Positions 51,709-63,996 of a stretch of 64,000 nt of DNA are shown piece after piece. Numbering within the stretch: the first letter of the stretch is position 1; each line of letters begins with the position of its first letter. The notes beneath the pieces were generated by a model that was given only the letters and a program-made list of their open reading frames with translations, was not told the origin of the DNA and searched no databases. The DNA comes from Paramormyrops kingsleyae (Eukaryota > Chordata > Actinopteri > Osteoglossiformes > Mormyridae): positions 930,001 through 994,000 of the forward strand of contig NW_027325964.1 in assembly GCF_048594095.1 (NCBI RefSeq), written 5' to 3'. The translations under genes and the position numbers were made by a program.

Positions 51709-54012
51709 ATGAAAACAACTCAGAATGTCAAGTTATAATGAAATCTTCATTTTGTGTTAGTTTGTCATGATTTCTTCACGAAAACACGTTTTCCTATAAT
51801 GGTAGGTTGAACTCTTATAGGGGAAGCGCAGGTTTCATGAAAACAACTCAGAATGTCAAGTTATAATGAAATCTTCATTTTGTGTTAGTTTGTCATGATT
51901 TCTTCACGAAAACACGTTTTTCTATAATGGTAGGTTGAACTCTTATAAGGGAAGCGCAGGTTTCATGAAAACAACTCAGAATGTCAAGTTATAATGAAAT
52001 CTTCATTTTGTGTTAGTTTGTCATGATTTCTTCACGAAAACACGTTTTCTTATAATGGTAGGTTGAACTCTTGTAGGGGAAGCGCAGGTTTCATGAAAAC
52101 AACTCAGAATGTCAAGTTATAATGAAATCTTCATTTTGTGTTAGTTTGTCATGATTTCTTCACGAAAACACGTTTTCCTATAATGTTAGGTCGAACTCTT
52201 GTAGGGGAAGCGCAGGTTTCATGAAAACAACTCAGAATGTCAAGTTATAATGAAATCTTCATTTTGTGTTAGTTTGTCATGATTTCTTCACGAAAACACG
52301 TTTTCCTATAATGGTAGGTTGAACTCTTGTAGGGGAAGCGCAGGTTTCATGAAAACAACTCAGAATGTCAAGTTATAATGAAATCTTCATTTTGTGTTAG
52401 TTTGTCATGATTTCTTCACGAAAACACGTTTTTCTATAATGGTAGGTCGAACTCTTATAGGGGAAGCGCAGGTTTCATGAAAACAACTCAGAATGTCAAG
52501 TTATAATGAAATCTTCATTTTGTGTTAGTTTGTCATGATTTCTTCACGAAAACACGTTTTCCTATAATGTTAGGTCGAACTCTTGTAGGGGAAGCGCAGG
52601 TTTCATGAAAACAACTCAGAATGTCAAGTTATAATGAAATCTTCATTTTGTGTTAGTTTGTCATGATTTCTTCACGAAAACACGTTTTCCTATAATGGTA
52701 GGTTGAACTCTTGTAGGGGAAGCGCAGGTTTCATGAAAACAACTCAGAATGTCAAGTTATAATGAAATCTTCATTTTGTGTTAGTTTGTCATGATTTCTT
52801 CACGAAAACACGTTTTCCTATAATGGTAGGTTGAACTCTTGTAGGGGAAGCGCAGGTTTCATGAAAACAACTCAGAATGTCAAGTTATAATGAAATCTTC
52901 ATTTTGTGTTAGTTTGTCATGATTTCTTCACGAAAACACGTTTTCCTATAATGGTAGGTCGAACTCTTGTAGGGGAAGCGCAGGTTTCATGAAAACAACT
53001 CAGAATGTCAAGTTATAATGAAATCTTCATTTTGTGTTAGTTTGTCATGATTTCTTCACGAAAACACGTTTTCCTATAATGGTAGGTCGAACTCTTGTAG
53101 GGGAAGCGCAGGTTTCATGAAAACAACTCAGAATGTCAAGTTATAATGAAATCTTCATTTTGTGTTAGTTTGTCATGATTTCTTCACGAAAACACGTTTT
53201 TCTATAATGGTAGGTCGAACTCTTGTAGGGGAAGCGCAGGTTTCATGAAAACAACTCAGAATGTCAAGTTATAATGAAATCTTCATTTTGTGTTAGTTTG
53301 TCATGATTTCTTCACGAAAACACGTTTTTCTATAATGGTAGGTCGAACTCTTATAGGGGAAGCGCAGGTTTCATGAAAACAACTCACAATGTCAAGTTAT
53401 AATGAAATCTTCATTTTGTGTTAGTTTGTCATGATTTCTTCACGAAAACACGTTTTCCTATAATGGTAGGTCGAACTCTTGTAGGGGAAGCGCAGGTTTC
53501 ATGAAAACAACTCAGAATGTCAAGTTATAATGAAATCTTCATTTTGTGTTAGTTTGTCATGATTTCTTCACGAAAACACGCTTTCCTATAATGGTAGGTT
53601 GAACTCTTGTAGGGGAAGCGCAGGTTTCATGAAAACAACTCAGAATGTCAAGTTATAATGAAATCTTCATTTTGTGTTAGTTTGTCATGATTTCTTCACG
53701 AAAACACGTTTTCCTATAATGGTTGGTTGAACTCTTGTAGGGGAAGCGCAGGTTTCATGAAAACAACTCAGAATGTCAAGTTATAATGAAATCTTCATTT
53801 TGTGTTAGTTTGTCATGATTTCTTCACGAAAACACGTTTTTCTATAATGGTAGGTTGAACTCTTATAGGGGAAGCGCAGGTTTCATGAAAACAACTCAGA
53901 ATGTCAAGTTATAATGAAATCTTCATTTTGTGTTAGTTTGTCATGATTTCTTCACCAAAACACGTTTTCCTATAATGGTAGGTCGAACTCTTGTAGGGGA
54001 AGCGCAGGTTTC
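51709..54012 (+). repeat. HOR-like block G3, m405-m422
   Basis: Type order is 2-9-3-8-3-12-8-3-3-4-4-14-12-4-3-11-1-4. It matches G2 at an offset of 22 monomers over m407-m421, confirmed by C86T and by the private T81C change at 53577, 2816 bp after its G2 copy. It lacks the type 11 after the first 2 and the 8-11-1 run. The final G72C monomer m422 is not followed by an ATAAAC start. Confidence 0.88.
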
Positions 54013-54396
54013 ATGAAAACAACTCAGAATGTCAAGTTATAATGAAATCTTCATTTTGTGTTAGTTTGTCATGATTTCTTCACGAAAACACGTTTTCCTA
54101 TAATGTTAGGTCGAACTCTTGTAGGGGAAGCGCAGGTTTCATGAAAACAACTCAGAATGTCAAGTTATAATGAAATCTTCATTTTGTGTTAGTTTGTCAT
54201 GATTTCTTCACGAAAACACGTTTTCCTATAATGGTAGGTTGAACTCTTGTAGGGGAAGCGCAGGTTTCATGAAAACAACTCAGAATGTCAAGTTATAATG
54301 AAATCTTCATTTTGTGTTAGTTTGTCATGATTTCTTCACGAAAACACGTTTTTCTATAATGGTAGGTCGAACTCTTATAGGGGAAGCGCAGGTTTC
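54013..54396 (+). repeat. Monomers m423-m425 linking blocks G3 and H
   Basis: Type order is 8-3-12. The order 8-3-12-8 resembles the middle of the G blocks, so this could be a remnant of another G copy. Confidence 0.7.
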
Positions 54397-57212
54397 ATGA
54401 AAACAACTCAGAATGTCAAGTTATAATGAAATCTTCATTTTGTGTTAGTTTGTCATGATTTCTTCACGAAAACACGTTTTCCTATAATGTTAGGTCGAAC
54501 TCTTGTAGGGGAAGCGCAGGTTTCATGAAAACAACTCAGAATGTCAAGTTATAATGAAATCTTCATTTTGTGTTAGTTTGTCATGATTTCTTCACGAAAA
54601 CACGTTTTCCTATAATGGTAGGTCGAACTCTTGTAGGGGAAGCGCAGGTTTCATGAAAACAACTCAGAATGTCAAGTTATAATGAAATCTTCATTTTGTG
54701 TTAGTTTGTCATGATTTCTTCACGAAAACACGTTTTCCTATAATGTTAGGTCGAACTCTTGTAGGGGAAGCGCAGGTTTCATGAAAACAACTCAGAATGT
54801 CAAGTTATAATGAAATCTTCATTTTGTGTTAGTTTGTCATGATTTCTTCACGAAAACACGTTTTCCTATAATGGTAGGTCGAACTCTTGTAGGGGAAGCG
54901 CAGGTTTCATGAAAACAACTCAGAATGTCAAGTTATAATGAAATCTTCATTTTGTGTTAGTTTGTCATGATTTCTTCACGAAAACACGTTTTTCTATAAT
55001 GGTAGGTCGAACTCTTATAGGGGAAGCGCAGGTTTCATGAAAACAACTCAGAATGTCAAGTTATAATGAAATCTTCATTTTGTGTTAGTTTGTCATGATT
55101 TCTTCACGAAAACACGTTTTCCTATAATGTTAGGTCGAACTCTTGTAGGGGAAGCGCAGGTTTCATGAAAACAACTCAGAATGTCAAGTTATAATGAAAT
55201 CTTCATTTTGTGTTAGTTTGTCATGATTTCTTCACGAAAACACGTTTTCCTATAATGGTAGGTCGAACTCTTGTAGGGGAAGCGCAGGTTTCATGAAAAC
55301 AACTCAGAATGTCAAGTTATAATGAAATCTTCATTTTGTGTTAGTTTGTCATGATTTCTTCACGAAAACACGTTTTCCTATAATGGTAGGTCGAACTCTT
55401 GTAGGGGAAGCGCAGGTTTCATGAAAACAACTCAGAATGTCAAGTTATAATGAAATCTTCATTTTGTGTTAGTTTGTCATGATTTCTTCACGAAAACACG
55501 TTTTCCTATAATGTTAGGTCGAACTCTTGTAGGGGAAGCGCAGGTTTCATGAAAACAACTCAGAATGTCAAGTTATAATGAAATCTTCATTTTGTGTTAG
55601 TTTGTCATGATTTCTTCACGAAAACACGTTTTCCTATAATGGTAGGTCGAACTCTTGTAGGGGAAGCGCAGGTTTCATGAAAACAACTCAGAATGTCAAG
55701 TTATAATGAAATCTTCATTTTGTGTTAGTTTGTCATGATTTCTTCACGAAAACACGTTTTCCTATAATGGTAGGTTGAACTCTTGTAGGGGAAGCGCAGG
55801 TTTCATGAAAACAACTCAGAATGTCAAGTTATAATGAAATCTTCATTTTGTGTTAGTTTGTCATGATTTCTTCACGAAAACACGTTTTTCTATAATGGTA
55901 GGTCGAACTCTTATAGGGGAAGCGCAGGTTTCATGAAAACAACTCAGAATGTCAAGTTATAATGAAATCTTCATTTTGTGTTAGTTTGTCATGATTTCTT
56001 CACGAAAACACGTTTTCCTATAATGTTAGGTCGAACTCTTGTAGGGGAAGCGCAGGTTTCATGAAAACAACTCAGAATGTCAAGTTATAATGAAATCTTC
56101 ATTTTGTGTTAGTTTGTCATGATTTCTTCACGAAAACACGTTTTCCTATAATGGTAGGTCGAACTCTTGTAGGGGAAGCGCAGGTTTCATGAAAACAACT
56201 CAGAATGTCAAGTTATAATGAAATCTTCATTTTGTGTTAGTTTGTCATGATTTCTTCACGAAAACACGTTTTCCTATAATGTTAGGTCGAACTCTTGTAG
56301 GGGAAGCGCAGGTTTCATGAAAACAACTCAGAATGTCAAGTTATAATGAAATCTTCATTTTGTGTTAGTTTGTCATGATTTCTTCACGAAAACACGTTTT
56401 CCTATAATGGTAGGTCGAACTCTTGTAGGGGAAGCGCAGGTTTCATGAAAACAACTCAGAATGTCAAGTTATAATGAAATCTTCATTTTGTGTTAGTTTG
56501 TCATGATTTCTTCACGAAAACACGTTTTTCTATAATGGTAGGTCGAACTCTTATAGGGGAAGCGCAGGTTTCATGAAAACAACTCAGAATGTCAAGTTAT
56601 AATGAAATCTTCATTTTGTGTTAGTTTGTCATGATTTCTTCACGAAAACACGTTTTCCTATAATGTTAGGTCGAACTCTTGTAGGGGAAGCGCAGGTTTC
56701 ATGAAAACAACTCAGAATGTCAAGTTATAATGAAATCTTCATTTTGTGTTAGTTTGTCATGATTTCTTCACGAAAACACGTTTTCCTATAATGGTAGGTC
56801 GAACTCTTGTAGGGGAAGCGCAGGTTTCATGAAAACAACTCAGAATGTCAAGTTATAATGAAATCTTCATTTTGTGTTAGTTTGTCATGATTTCTTCACG
56901 AAAACACGTTTTCCTATAATGGTAGGTCGAACTCTTGTAGGGGAAGCGCAGGTTTCATGAAAACAACTCAGAATGTCAAGTTATAATGAAATCTTCATTT
57001 TGTGTTAGTTTGTCATGATTTCTTCACGAAAACACGTTTTCCTATAATGTTAGGTCGAACTCTTGTAGGGGAAGCGCAGGTTTCATGAAAACAACTCAGA
57101 ATGTCAAGTTATAATGAAATCTTCATTTTGTGTTAGTTTGTCATGATTTCTTCACGAAAACACGTTTTCCTATAATGGTAGGTCGAACTCTTGTAGGGGA
57201 AGCGCAGGTTTC
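54397..57212 (+). repeat. 12-monomer unit H, two copies, m426-m437 and m438-m447
   Basis: Order is 8-4-8-4-12-8-4-4-8-4-3-12 at 54397-55932, then 8-4-8-4-12-8-4-4-8-4 at 55933-57212 (offset 1536 bp). Alternation of types 8, 4 and 12 dominates. Nearly every monomer here has C at site 100, so this is the most CpG-rich part of the window. Confidence 0.88.
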
Positions 57213-57596
57213 ATGAAAACAACTGAGAATGTCAAGTTATAATGAAATCTTCATTTTGTGTTAGTTTGTCATGATTTCTTCACGAAAACACGTTTTCCTA
57301 TAATGGTAGGTCGAACTCTTGTAGGGGAAGCGCAGGTTTCATGAAAACAACTCAGAATGTCAAGTTATAATGAAATCTTCATTTTGTGTTAGTTTGTCAT
57401 GATTTCTTCACGAAAACACGTTTTCCTATAATGGTAGGTTGAACTCTTATAGGGGAAGCGCAGGTTTCATGAAAACAACTCAGAATGTCAAGTTATAATG
57501 AAATCTTCATTTTGTGTTAGTTTGTCATGATTTCTTCACGAAAACACGTTTTCCTATAATGGTAGGTTGAACTCTTGTAGGGGAAGCGCAGGTTTC
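57213..57596 (+). repeat. Monomers m448-m450 between blocks H and I
   Basis: Type order is 4-2-3. m448 has a private C13G change (AACTGAGAATG). Confidence 0.8.
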
Positions 57597-59772
57597 ATGA
57601 AAACAACTCAGAATGTGAAGTTATAATGAAATCTTCATTTTGTGTTAGTTTGTCATGATTTCTTCACGAAAACACGTTTTTCTATAATGGTAGGTTGAAC
57701 TCTTATAGGGGAAGCGCAGGTTTCATGAAAACAACTCAGAATGTCAAGTTATAATGAAATCTTCATTTTGTGTTAGTTTGTCATGATTTCTTCACGAAAA
57801 CACGTTTTCCTATAATGGTAGGTTGAACTCTTATAGGGGAAGCGCAGGTTTCATGAAAACAACTCAGAATGTCAAGTTATAATGAAATCTTCATTTTGTG
57901 TTAGTTTGTCATGATTTCTTCACGAAAACACGTTTTTCTATAATGGTAGGTCGAACTCTTATAGGGGAAGCGCAGGTTTCATGAAAACAACTCAGAATGT
58001 CAAGTTATAATGAAATCTTCATTTTGTGTTAGTTTGTCATGATTTCTTCACGAAAACACGTTTTCCTATAATGTTAGGTCGAACTCTTATAAGGGAAGCG
58101 CAGGTTTCATGAAAACAACTCAGAATGTCAAGTTATAATGAAATCTTCATTTTGTGTTAGTTTGTCATGATTTCTTCACGAAAACACGTTTTTCTATAAT
58201 GGGAGGTTGAACTCTTATAGGGGAAGCGCAGGTTTCATGAAAACAACTCAGAATGTCAAGTTATAATGAAATCTTCATTTTGTGTTAGTTTGTCATGATT
58301 TCTTCACGAAAACACGTTTTCCTATAATGGTAGGTTGAACTCTTATAGGGGAAGCGCAGGTTTCATGAAAACAACTCAGAATGTGAAGTTATAATGAAAT
58401 CTTCATTTTGTGTTAGTTTGTCATGATTTCTTCACGAAAACACGTTTTTCTATAATGGTAGGTTGAACTCTTATAGGGGAAGCGCAGGTTTCATGAAAAC
58501 AACTCAGAATGTCAAGTTATAATGAAATCTTCATTTTGTGTTAGTTTGTCATGATTTCTTCACGAAAACACGTTTTCCTATAATGGTAGGTTGAACTCTT
58601 ATAGGGGAAGCGCAGGTTTCATGAAAACAACTCAGAATGTGAAGTTATAATGAAATCTTCATTTTGTGTTAGTTTGTCATGATTTCTTCACGAAAACACG
58701 TTTTTCTATAATGGTAGGTCGAACTCTTATAGGGGAAGCGCAGGTTTCATGAAAACAACTCAGAATGTCAAGTTATAATGAAATCTTCATTTTGTGTTAG
58801 TTTGTCATGATTTCTTCACGAAAACACGTTTTCCTATAATGTTAGGTCGAACTCTTATAAGGGAAGCGCAGGTTTCATGAAAACAACTCAGAATGTCAAG
58901 TTATAATGAAATCTTCATTTTGTGTTAGTTTGTCATGATTTCTTCACGAAAACACGTTTTCCTATAATGGTAGGTCGAACTCTTGTAGGGGAAGCGCAGG
59001 TTTCATGAAAACAACTCAGAATGTCAAGTTATAATGAAATCTTCATTTTGTGTTAGTTTGTCATGATTTCTTCACGAAAACACGTTTTTCTATAATGGTA
59101 GGTCGACCTCTTATAGGGGAAGCGCAGGTTCCATGAAAACAACTCAGAATGTCAAGTTATAATGAAATCTTCATTTTGTGTTAGTTTGTCATGATTTCTT
59201 CACGAAAACACGTTTTCCTATAATGGTAGGTCGAACTCTTGTAGGGGAAGCGCAGGTTTCATGAAAACAACTCAGAATGTCAAGTTATAATGAAATCTTC
59301 ATTTTGTGTTAGTTTGTCATGATTTCTTCACGAAAACACGTTTTCCTATAATGGTAGGTTGAACTCTTGTAGGGGAAGCGCAGGTTTCATGAAAACAACT
59401 CAGAATGTCAAGTTATAATGAAATCTTCATTTTGTGTTAGTTTGTCATGATTTCTTCACGAAAACACGTTTTTCTATAATGGTAGGTTGAACTCTTATAG
59501 GGGAAGCGCAGGTTTCATGAAAACAACTCAGAATGTCAAGTTATAATGAAATCTTCATTTTGTGTTAGTTTGTCATGACTTCTTCACGAAAACACGTTTT
59601 CCTATAATGTTAGGTCGATCTCTTGTAGGGGAAGCGCAGGTTTCATGAAAACAACTCAGAATGTCAAGTTATAATGAAATCTTCATTTTGTGTTAGTTTG
59701 TCATGATTTCTTCACGAAAACACGTTTTCCTATAATGGTAGGTTGAACTCTTGTAGGGGAAGCGCAGGTTTC
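57597..59772 (+). repeat. HOR-like block I1, m451-m467
   Basis: Type order is 1-2-12-15-10-2-1-2-12-15-4-12-4-3-1-8-3 (17 monomers). The 1-2-12-15 string is present twice, 6 monomers apart. C21G marks m451, m457 and m459. m462 has A103C (GACCTC, 59101 region) with a GGTTCC ending. m466 has T63C (CATGACTTC) plus A103T (GATCTC). Confidence 0.88.
58009..58136 (+). repeat. Chimeric monomer m454 (type 15), also m460 and m471
   Basis: Sites 85-100 match type 8 (C85, T94, C100), while sites 109-112 match type 9 (A109 with A112). Elsewhere T94 goes only with G109-G112 and A112 only with T85-T100. The simplest reading is an exchange between a type 8 and a type 9 monomer, between sites 100 and 109. 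The three copies lie inside the duplicated 1-2-12-15 string, so one event was later amplified. Confidence 0.8.
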
Positions 59773-61436
59773 ATGAAAACAACTCAGAATGTCAAGTTAT
59801 AATGAAATCTTCATTTTGTGTTAGTTTGTCATGATTTCTTCACGAAAACACGTTTTTCTATAATGGTAGGTTGAACTCTTATAGGGGAAGCGCAGGTTTC
59901 ATGAAAACAACTCAGAATGTCAAGTTATAATGAAATCTTCATTTTGTGTTAGTTTGTCATGATTTCTTCACGAAAACACGTTTTCCTATAATGGTAGGTT
60001 GAACTCTTATAGGGGAAGCGCAGGTTTCATGAAAACAACTCAGAATGTCAAGTTATAATGAAATCTTCATTTTGTGTTAGTTTGTCATGATTTCTTCACG
60101 AAAACACGTTTTTCTATAATGGTAGGTCGAACTCTTATAGGGGAAGCGCAGGTTTCATGAAAACAACTCAGAATGTCAAGTTATAATGAAATCTTCATTT
60201 TGTGTTAGTTTGTCATGATTTCTTCACGAAAACACGTTTTCCTATAATGTTAGGTCGAACTCTTATAAGGGAAGCGCAGGTTTCATGAAAACAACTCAGA
60301 ATGTCAAGTTATAATGAAATCTTCATTTTGTGTTAGTTTGTCATGATTTCTTCACGAAAACACGTTTTTCTATAATGGGAGGTTGAACTCTTATAGGGGA
60401 AGCGCAGGTTTCATGAAAACAACTCAGAATGTCAAGTTATAATGAAATCTTCATTTTGTGTTAGTTTGTCATGATTTCTTCACGAAAACACGTTTTCCTA
60501 TAATGGTAGGTTGAACTCTTATAGGGGAAGCGCAGGTTTCATGAAAACAACTCAGAATGTCAAGTTATAATGAAATCTTCATTTTGTGTTAGTTTGTCAT
60601 GATTTCTTCACGAAAACACGTTTTCCTATAATGGTAGGTCGAACTCTTGTAGGGGAAGCGCAGGTTTCATGAAAACAACTCAGAATGTCAAGTTATAATG
60701 AAATCTTCATTTTGTGTTAGTTTGTCATGATTTCTTCACGAAAACACGTTTTTCTATAATGGTAGGTCGACCTCTTATAGGGGAAGCGCAGGTTCCATGA
60801 AAACAACTCAGAATGTCAAGTTATAATGAAATCTTCATTTTGTGTTAGTTTGTCATGATTTCTTCACGAAAACACGTTTTCCTATAATGGTAGGTCGAAC
60901 TCTTGTAGGGGAAGCGCAGGTTTCATGAAAACAACTCAGAATGTCAAGTTATAATGAAATCTTCATTTTGTGTTAGTTTGTCATGATTTCTTCACGAAAA
61001 CACGTTTTCCTATAATGGTAGGTTGAACTCTTGTAGGGGAAGCGCAGGTTTCATGAAAACAACTCAGAATGTCAAGTTATAATGAAATCTTCATTTTGTG
61101 TTAGTTTGTCATGATTTCTTCACGAAAACACGTTTTTCTATAATGGTAGGTTGAACTCTTATAGGGGAAGCGCAGGTTTCATGAAAACAACTCAGAATGT
61201 CAAGTTATAATGAAATCTTCATTTTGTGTTAGTTTGTCATGACTTCTTCACGAAAACACGTTTTCCTATAATGTTAGGTCGATCTCTTGTAGGGGAAGCG
61301 CAGGTTTCATGAAAACAACTCAGAATGTCAAGTTATAATGAAATCTTCATTTTGTGTTAGTTTGTCATGATTTCTTCACGAAAACACGTTTTCCTATAAT
61401 GGTAGGTTGAACTCTTGTAGGGGAAGCGCAGGTTTC
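59773..61436 (+). repeat. HOR-like block I2, m468-m480
   Basis: Type order is 1-2-12-15-10-2-4-12-4-3-1-8-3 (13 monomers), which is I1 without its internal second 1-2-12-15. The GACCTC marker in GGTCGACCTC starts at 60765, 1664 bp (13 monomers) after its I1 counterpart. The GATCTC type 8 monomer is also repeated. Confidence 0.88.
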
Positions 61437-63228
61437 ATGAAAACAACTCAGAATGTCAAGTTATAATGAAATCTTCATTTTGTGTTAGTTTGTCATGATT
61501 TCTTCACGAAAACACGTTTTCCTATAATGGTAGGTTGAACTCTTGTAGGGGAAGCGCAGGTTTCATGAAAACAACTCAGAATGTCAAGTTATAATGAAAT
61601 CTTCATTTTGTGTTAGTTTGTCATGATTTCTTCACGAAAACACGTTTTTCTATAATGGTAGGTTGAACTCTTGTAGGGGAAGCGCAAGTTTCATGAAAAC
61701 AACTCAGAATGTCAAGTTATAATGAAATCTTCATTTTGTGTTAGTTTGTCATGATTTCTTCACGAAAACACGTTTTCCTTTAATGGTAGGTCGAACTCTT
61801 GTAGGGGAAGCGCAGGTTTCATGAAAACAACTCAGAATGTCAAGTTATAATGAAATCTTCATTTTGTGTTAGTTTGTCATGATTTCTTCACGAAAACACG
61901 TATTCCTATAATGGTAGGTCGAACTCTTGTAGGGGAAGCGCAGGTTTCATGAAAACAACTCAGAATGTCAAGTTATAATGAAATCTTCATTTTGTGTTAG
62001 TTTGTCATGATTTCTTCACGAAAACACGTTTTCCTATAATGGTAGGTCGAACTCTTGTAGGGGAAGCGCAGGTTTCATGAAAACAACTCAGAATGTCAAG
62101 TTATAATGAAATCTTCATTTTGTGTTAGTTTGTCATGATTTCTTCACGAAAACACGTTTTCCTATAATGGTAGGTCGAACTCTTGTAGGGGAAGCGCAGG
62201 TTTCATGAAAACAACTCAGAATGTCAAGTTATAATGAAATCTTCATTTTGTGTTAGTTTGTCATGATTTCTTCACGAAAACACGTTTTCCTATAATGGTA
62301 GGTTGAACTCTTGTAGGGGAAGCGCAGGTTTCATGAAAACAACTCAGAATGTGAAGTTATAATGAAATCTTCATTTTGTGTTAGTTTGTCATGATTTCTT
62401 CACGAAAACACGTTTTTCTATAATGGTAGGTCGAACTCTTATAGGGGAGGCGCAGGTTTCATGAAAACAACTCAGAATGTCAAGTTATAATGAAATCTTC
62501 ATTTTGTGTTAGTTTGTCATGATTTATTCACGAAAACACGTTTTCCTATAATGGTAGGTCGAACTCTTGTAGGGGAAGCGCAGGTTTCATGAAAACAACT
62601 CAGAATGTCAAGTTATAATGAAATCTTCATTTTGTGTTAGTTTGTCATGATTTCTTCACGAAAACACGTTTTCCTATAATGGTAGGTCGAACTCTTGTAG
62701 GGGAAGCGCAGGTTTCATGAAAACAACTCAGAATGTCAAGTTATAATGAAATCTTCATTTTGTGTTAGTTTGTCATGATTTCTTCACGAAAACACGTTTT
62801 CCTATAATGGTAGGTCGAACTCTTATAGGGGAAGCGCAGGTTTCCTGAAAACAACTCAGAATGTCAAGTTATAATGAAATCTTCATTTTGTGTTAGTTTG
62901 TCATGATTTCTTCACGAAAACACGTTTTTCTATAATGGTAGGTCGAACTCTTATAGGGGAAGCGCAGGTTTCATGAAAACAACTCAGAATGTCAAGTTAT
63001 AATGAAATCTTCATTTTGTGTTAGTTTGTCATGATTTCTTCACGAAAACACGTTTTCCTATAATGGTAGGTTGAACTCTTGTAGGGGAAGCGCAGGTTTC
63101 ATGAAAACAACTCAGAATGTCAAGTTATAATGAAATCTTCATTTTGTGTTAGTTTGTCATGATTTCTTCACGAAAACACGTTTTCCTATAATGGTTGGTT
63201 GAACTCTTGTAGGGGAAGCGCAGGTTTC
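61437..63228 (+). repeat. Monomers m481-m494
   Basis: Type order is 3-13-4-4-4-4-3-12-4-4-7-12-3-11. m482 ends GCGCAAG, m483 has CCTTTAATG, m484 has CGTATTCC, m488 has C21G and GGGGAGG, m489 has GATTTATTC, and m491 is followed by a junction reading TTTCCTG. The right part of the window has more single-copy private changes than the centre. Confidence 0.85.
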
Positions 63229-63996
63229 ATGAAAACAACTCAGAATGTCAAGTTATAATGAAATCTTCATTTTGTGTTAGTTTGTCATGACTTCTTCACG
63301 AAAACACGTTTTCCTATAATGTTAGGTCGATCTCTTGTAGGGGAAGCGCAGGTTTCATGAAAACAACTCAGAATGTCAAGTTATAATGAAATCTTCATTT
63401 TGTGTTAGTTTGTCATGATTTCTTCACGAAAACACGTTTTCCTATAATGGTAGGTTGAACTCTTGTAGGGGAAGCGCAGGTTTCATGAAAACAACTCAGA
63501 ATGTCAAGTTATAATGAAATCTTCATTTTGTGTTAGTTTGTCATGATTTCTTCACGAAAACACGTTTTCCTATAATGGTAGGTTGAACTCTTGTAGGGGA
63601 AGCGCAGGTTTCATGAAAACAACTCAGAATGTCAAGTTATAATGAAATCTTCATTTTGTGTTAGTTTGTCATGATTTCTTCACGAAAACACGTTTTTCTA
63701 TAATGGTAGGTTGAACTCTTGTAGGGGAAGCGCAAGTTTCATGAAAACAACTCAGAATGTCAAGTTATAATGAAATCTTCATTTTGTGTTAGTTTGTCAT
63801 GATTTCTTCACGAAAACACGTTTTCCTTTAATGGTAGGTCGAACTCTTGTAGGGGAAGCGCAGGTTTCATGAAAACAACTCAGAATGTCAAGTTATAATG
63901 AAATCTTCATTTTGTGTTAGTTTGTCATGATTTCTTCACGAAAACACGTATTCCTATAATGGTAGGTCGAACTCTTGTAGGGGAAGCGCAGGTTTC
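63229..63996 (+). repeat. Six-monomer repeat J2, m495-m500 (copy of 61181-61948)
   Basis: Order 8-3-3-13-4-4 repeats m479-m484 at an offset of 16 monomers (2048 bp). All four private markers are kept: GATCTC, the GCGCAAG ending (61681 region and 63729), CCTTTAATG and CGTATTCC. The repeat runs into the window edge and probably continues. Confidence 0.88.
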
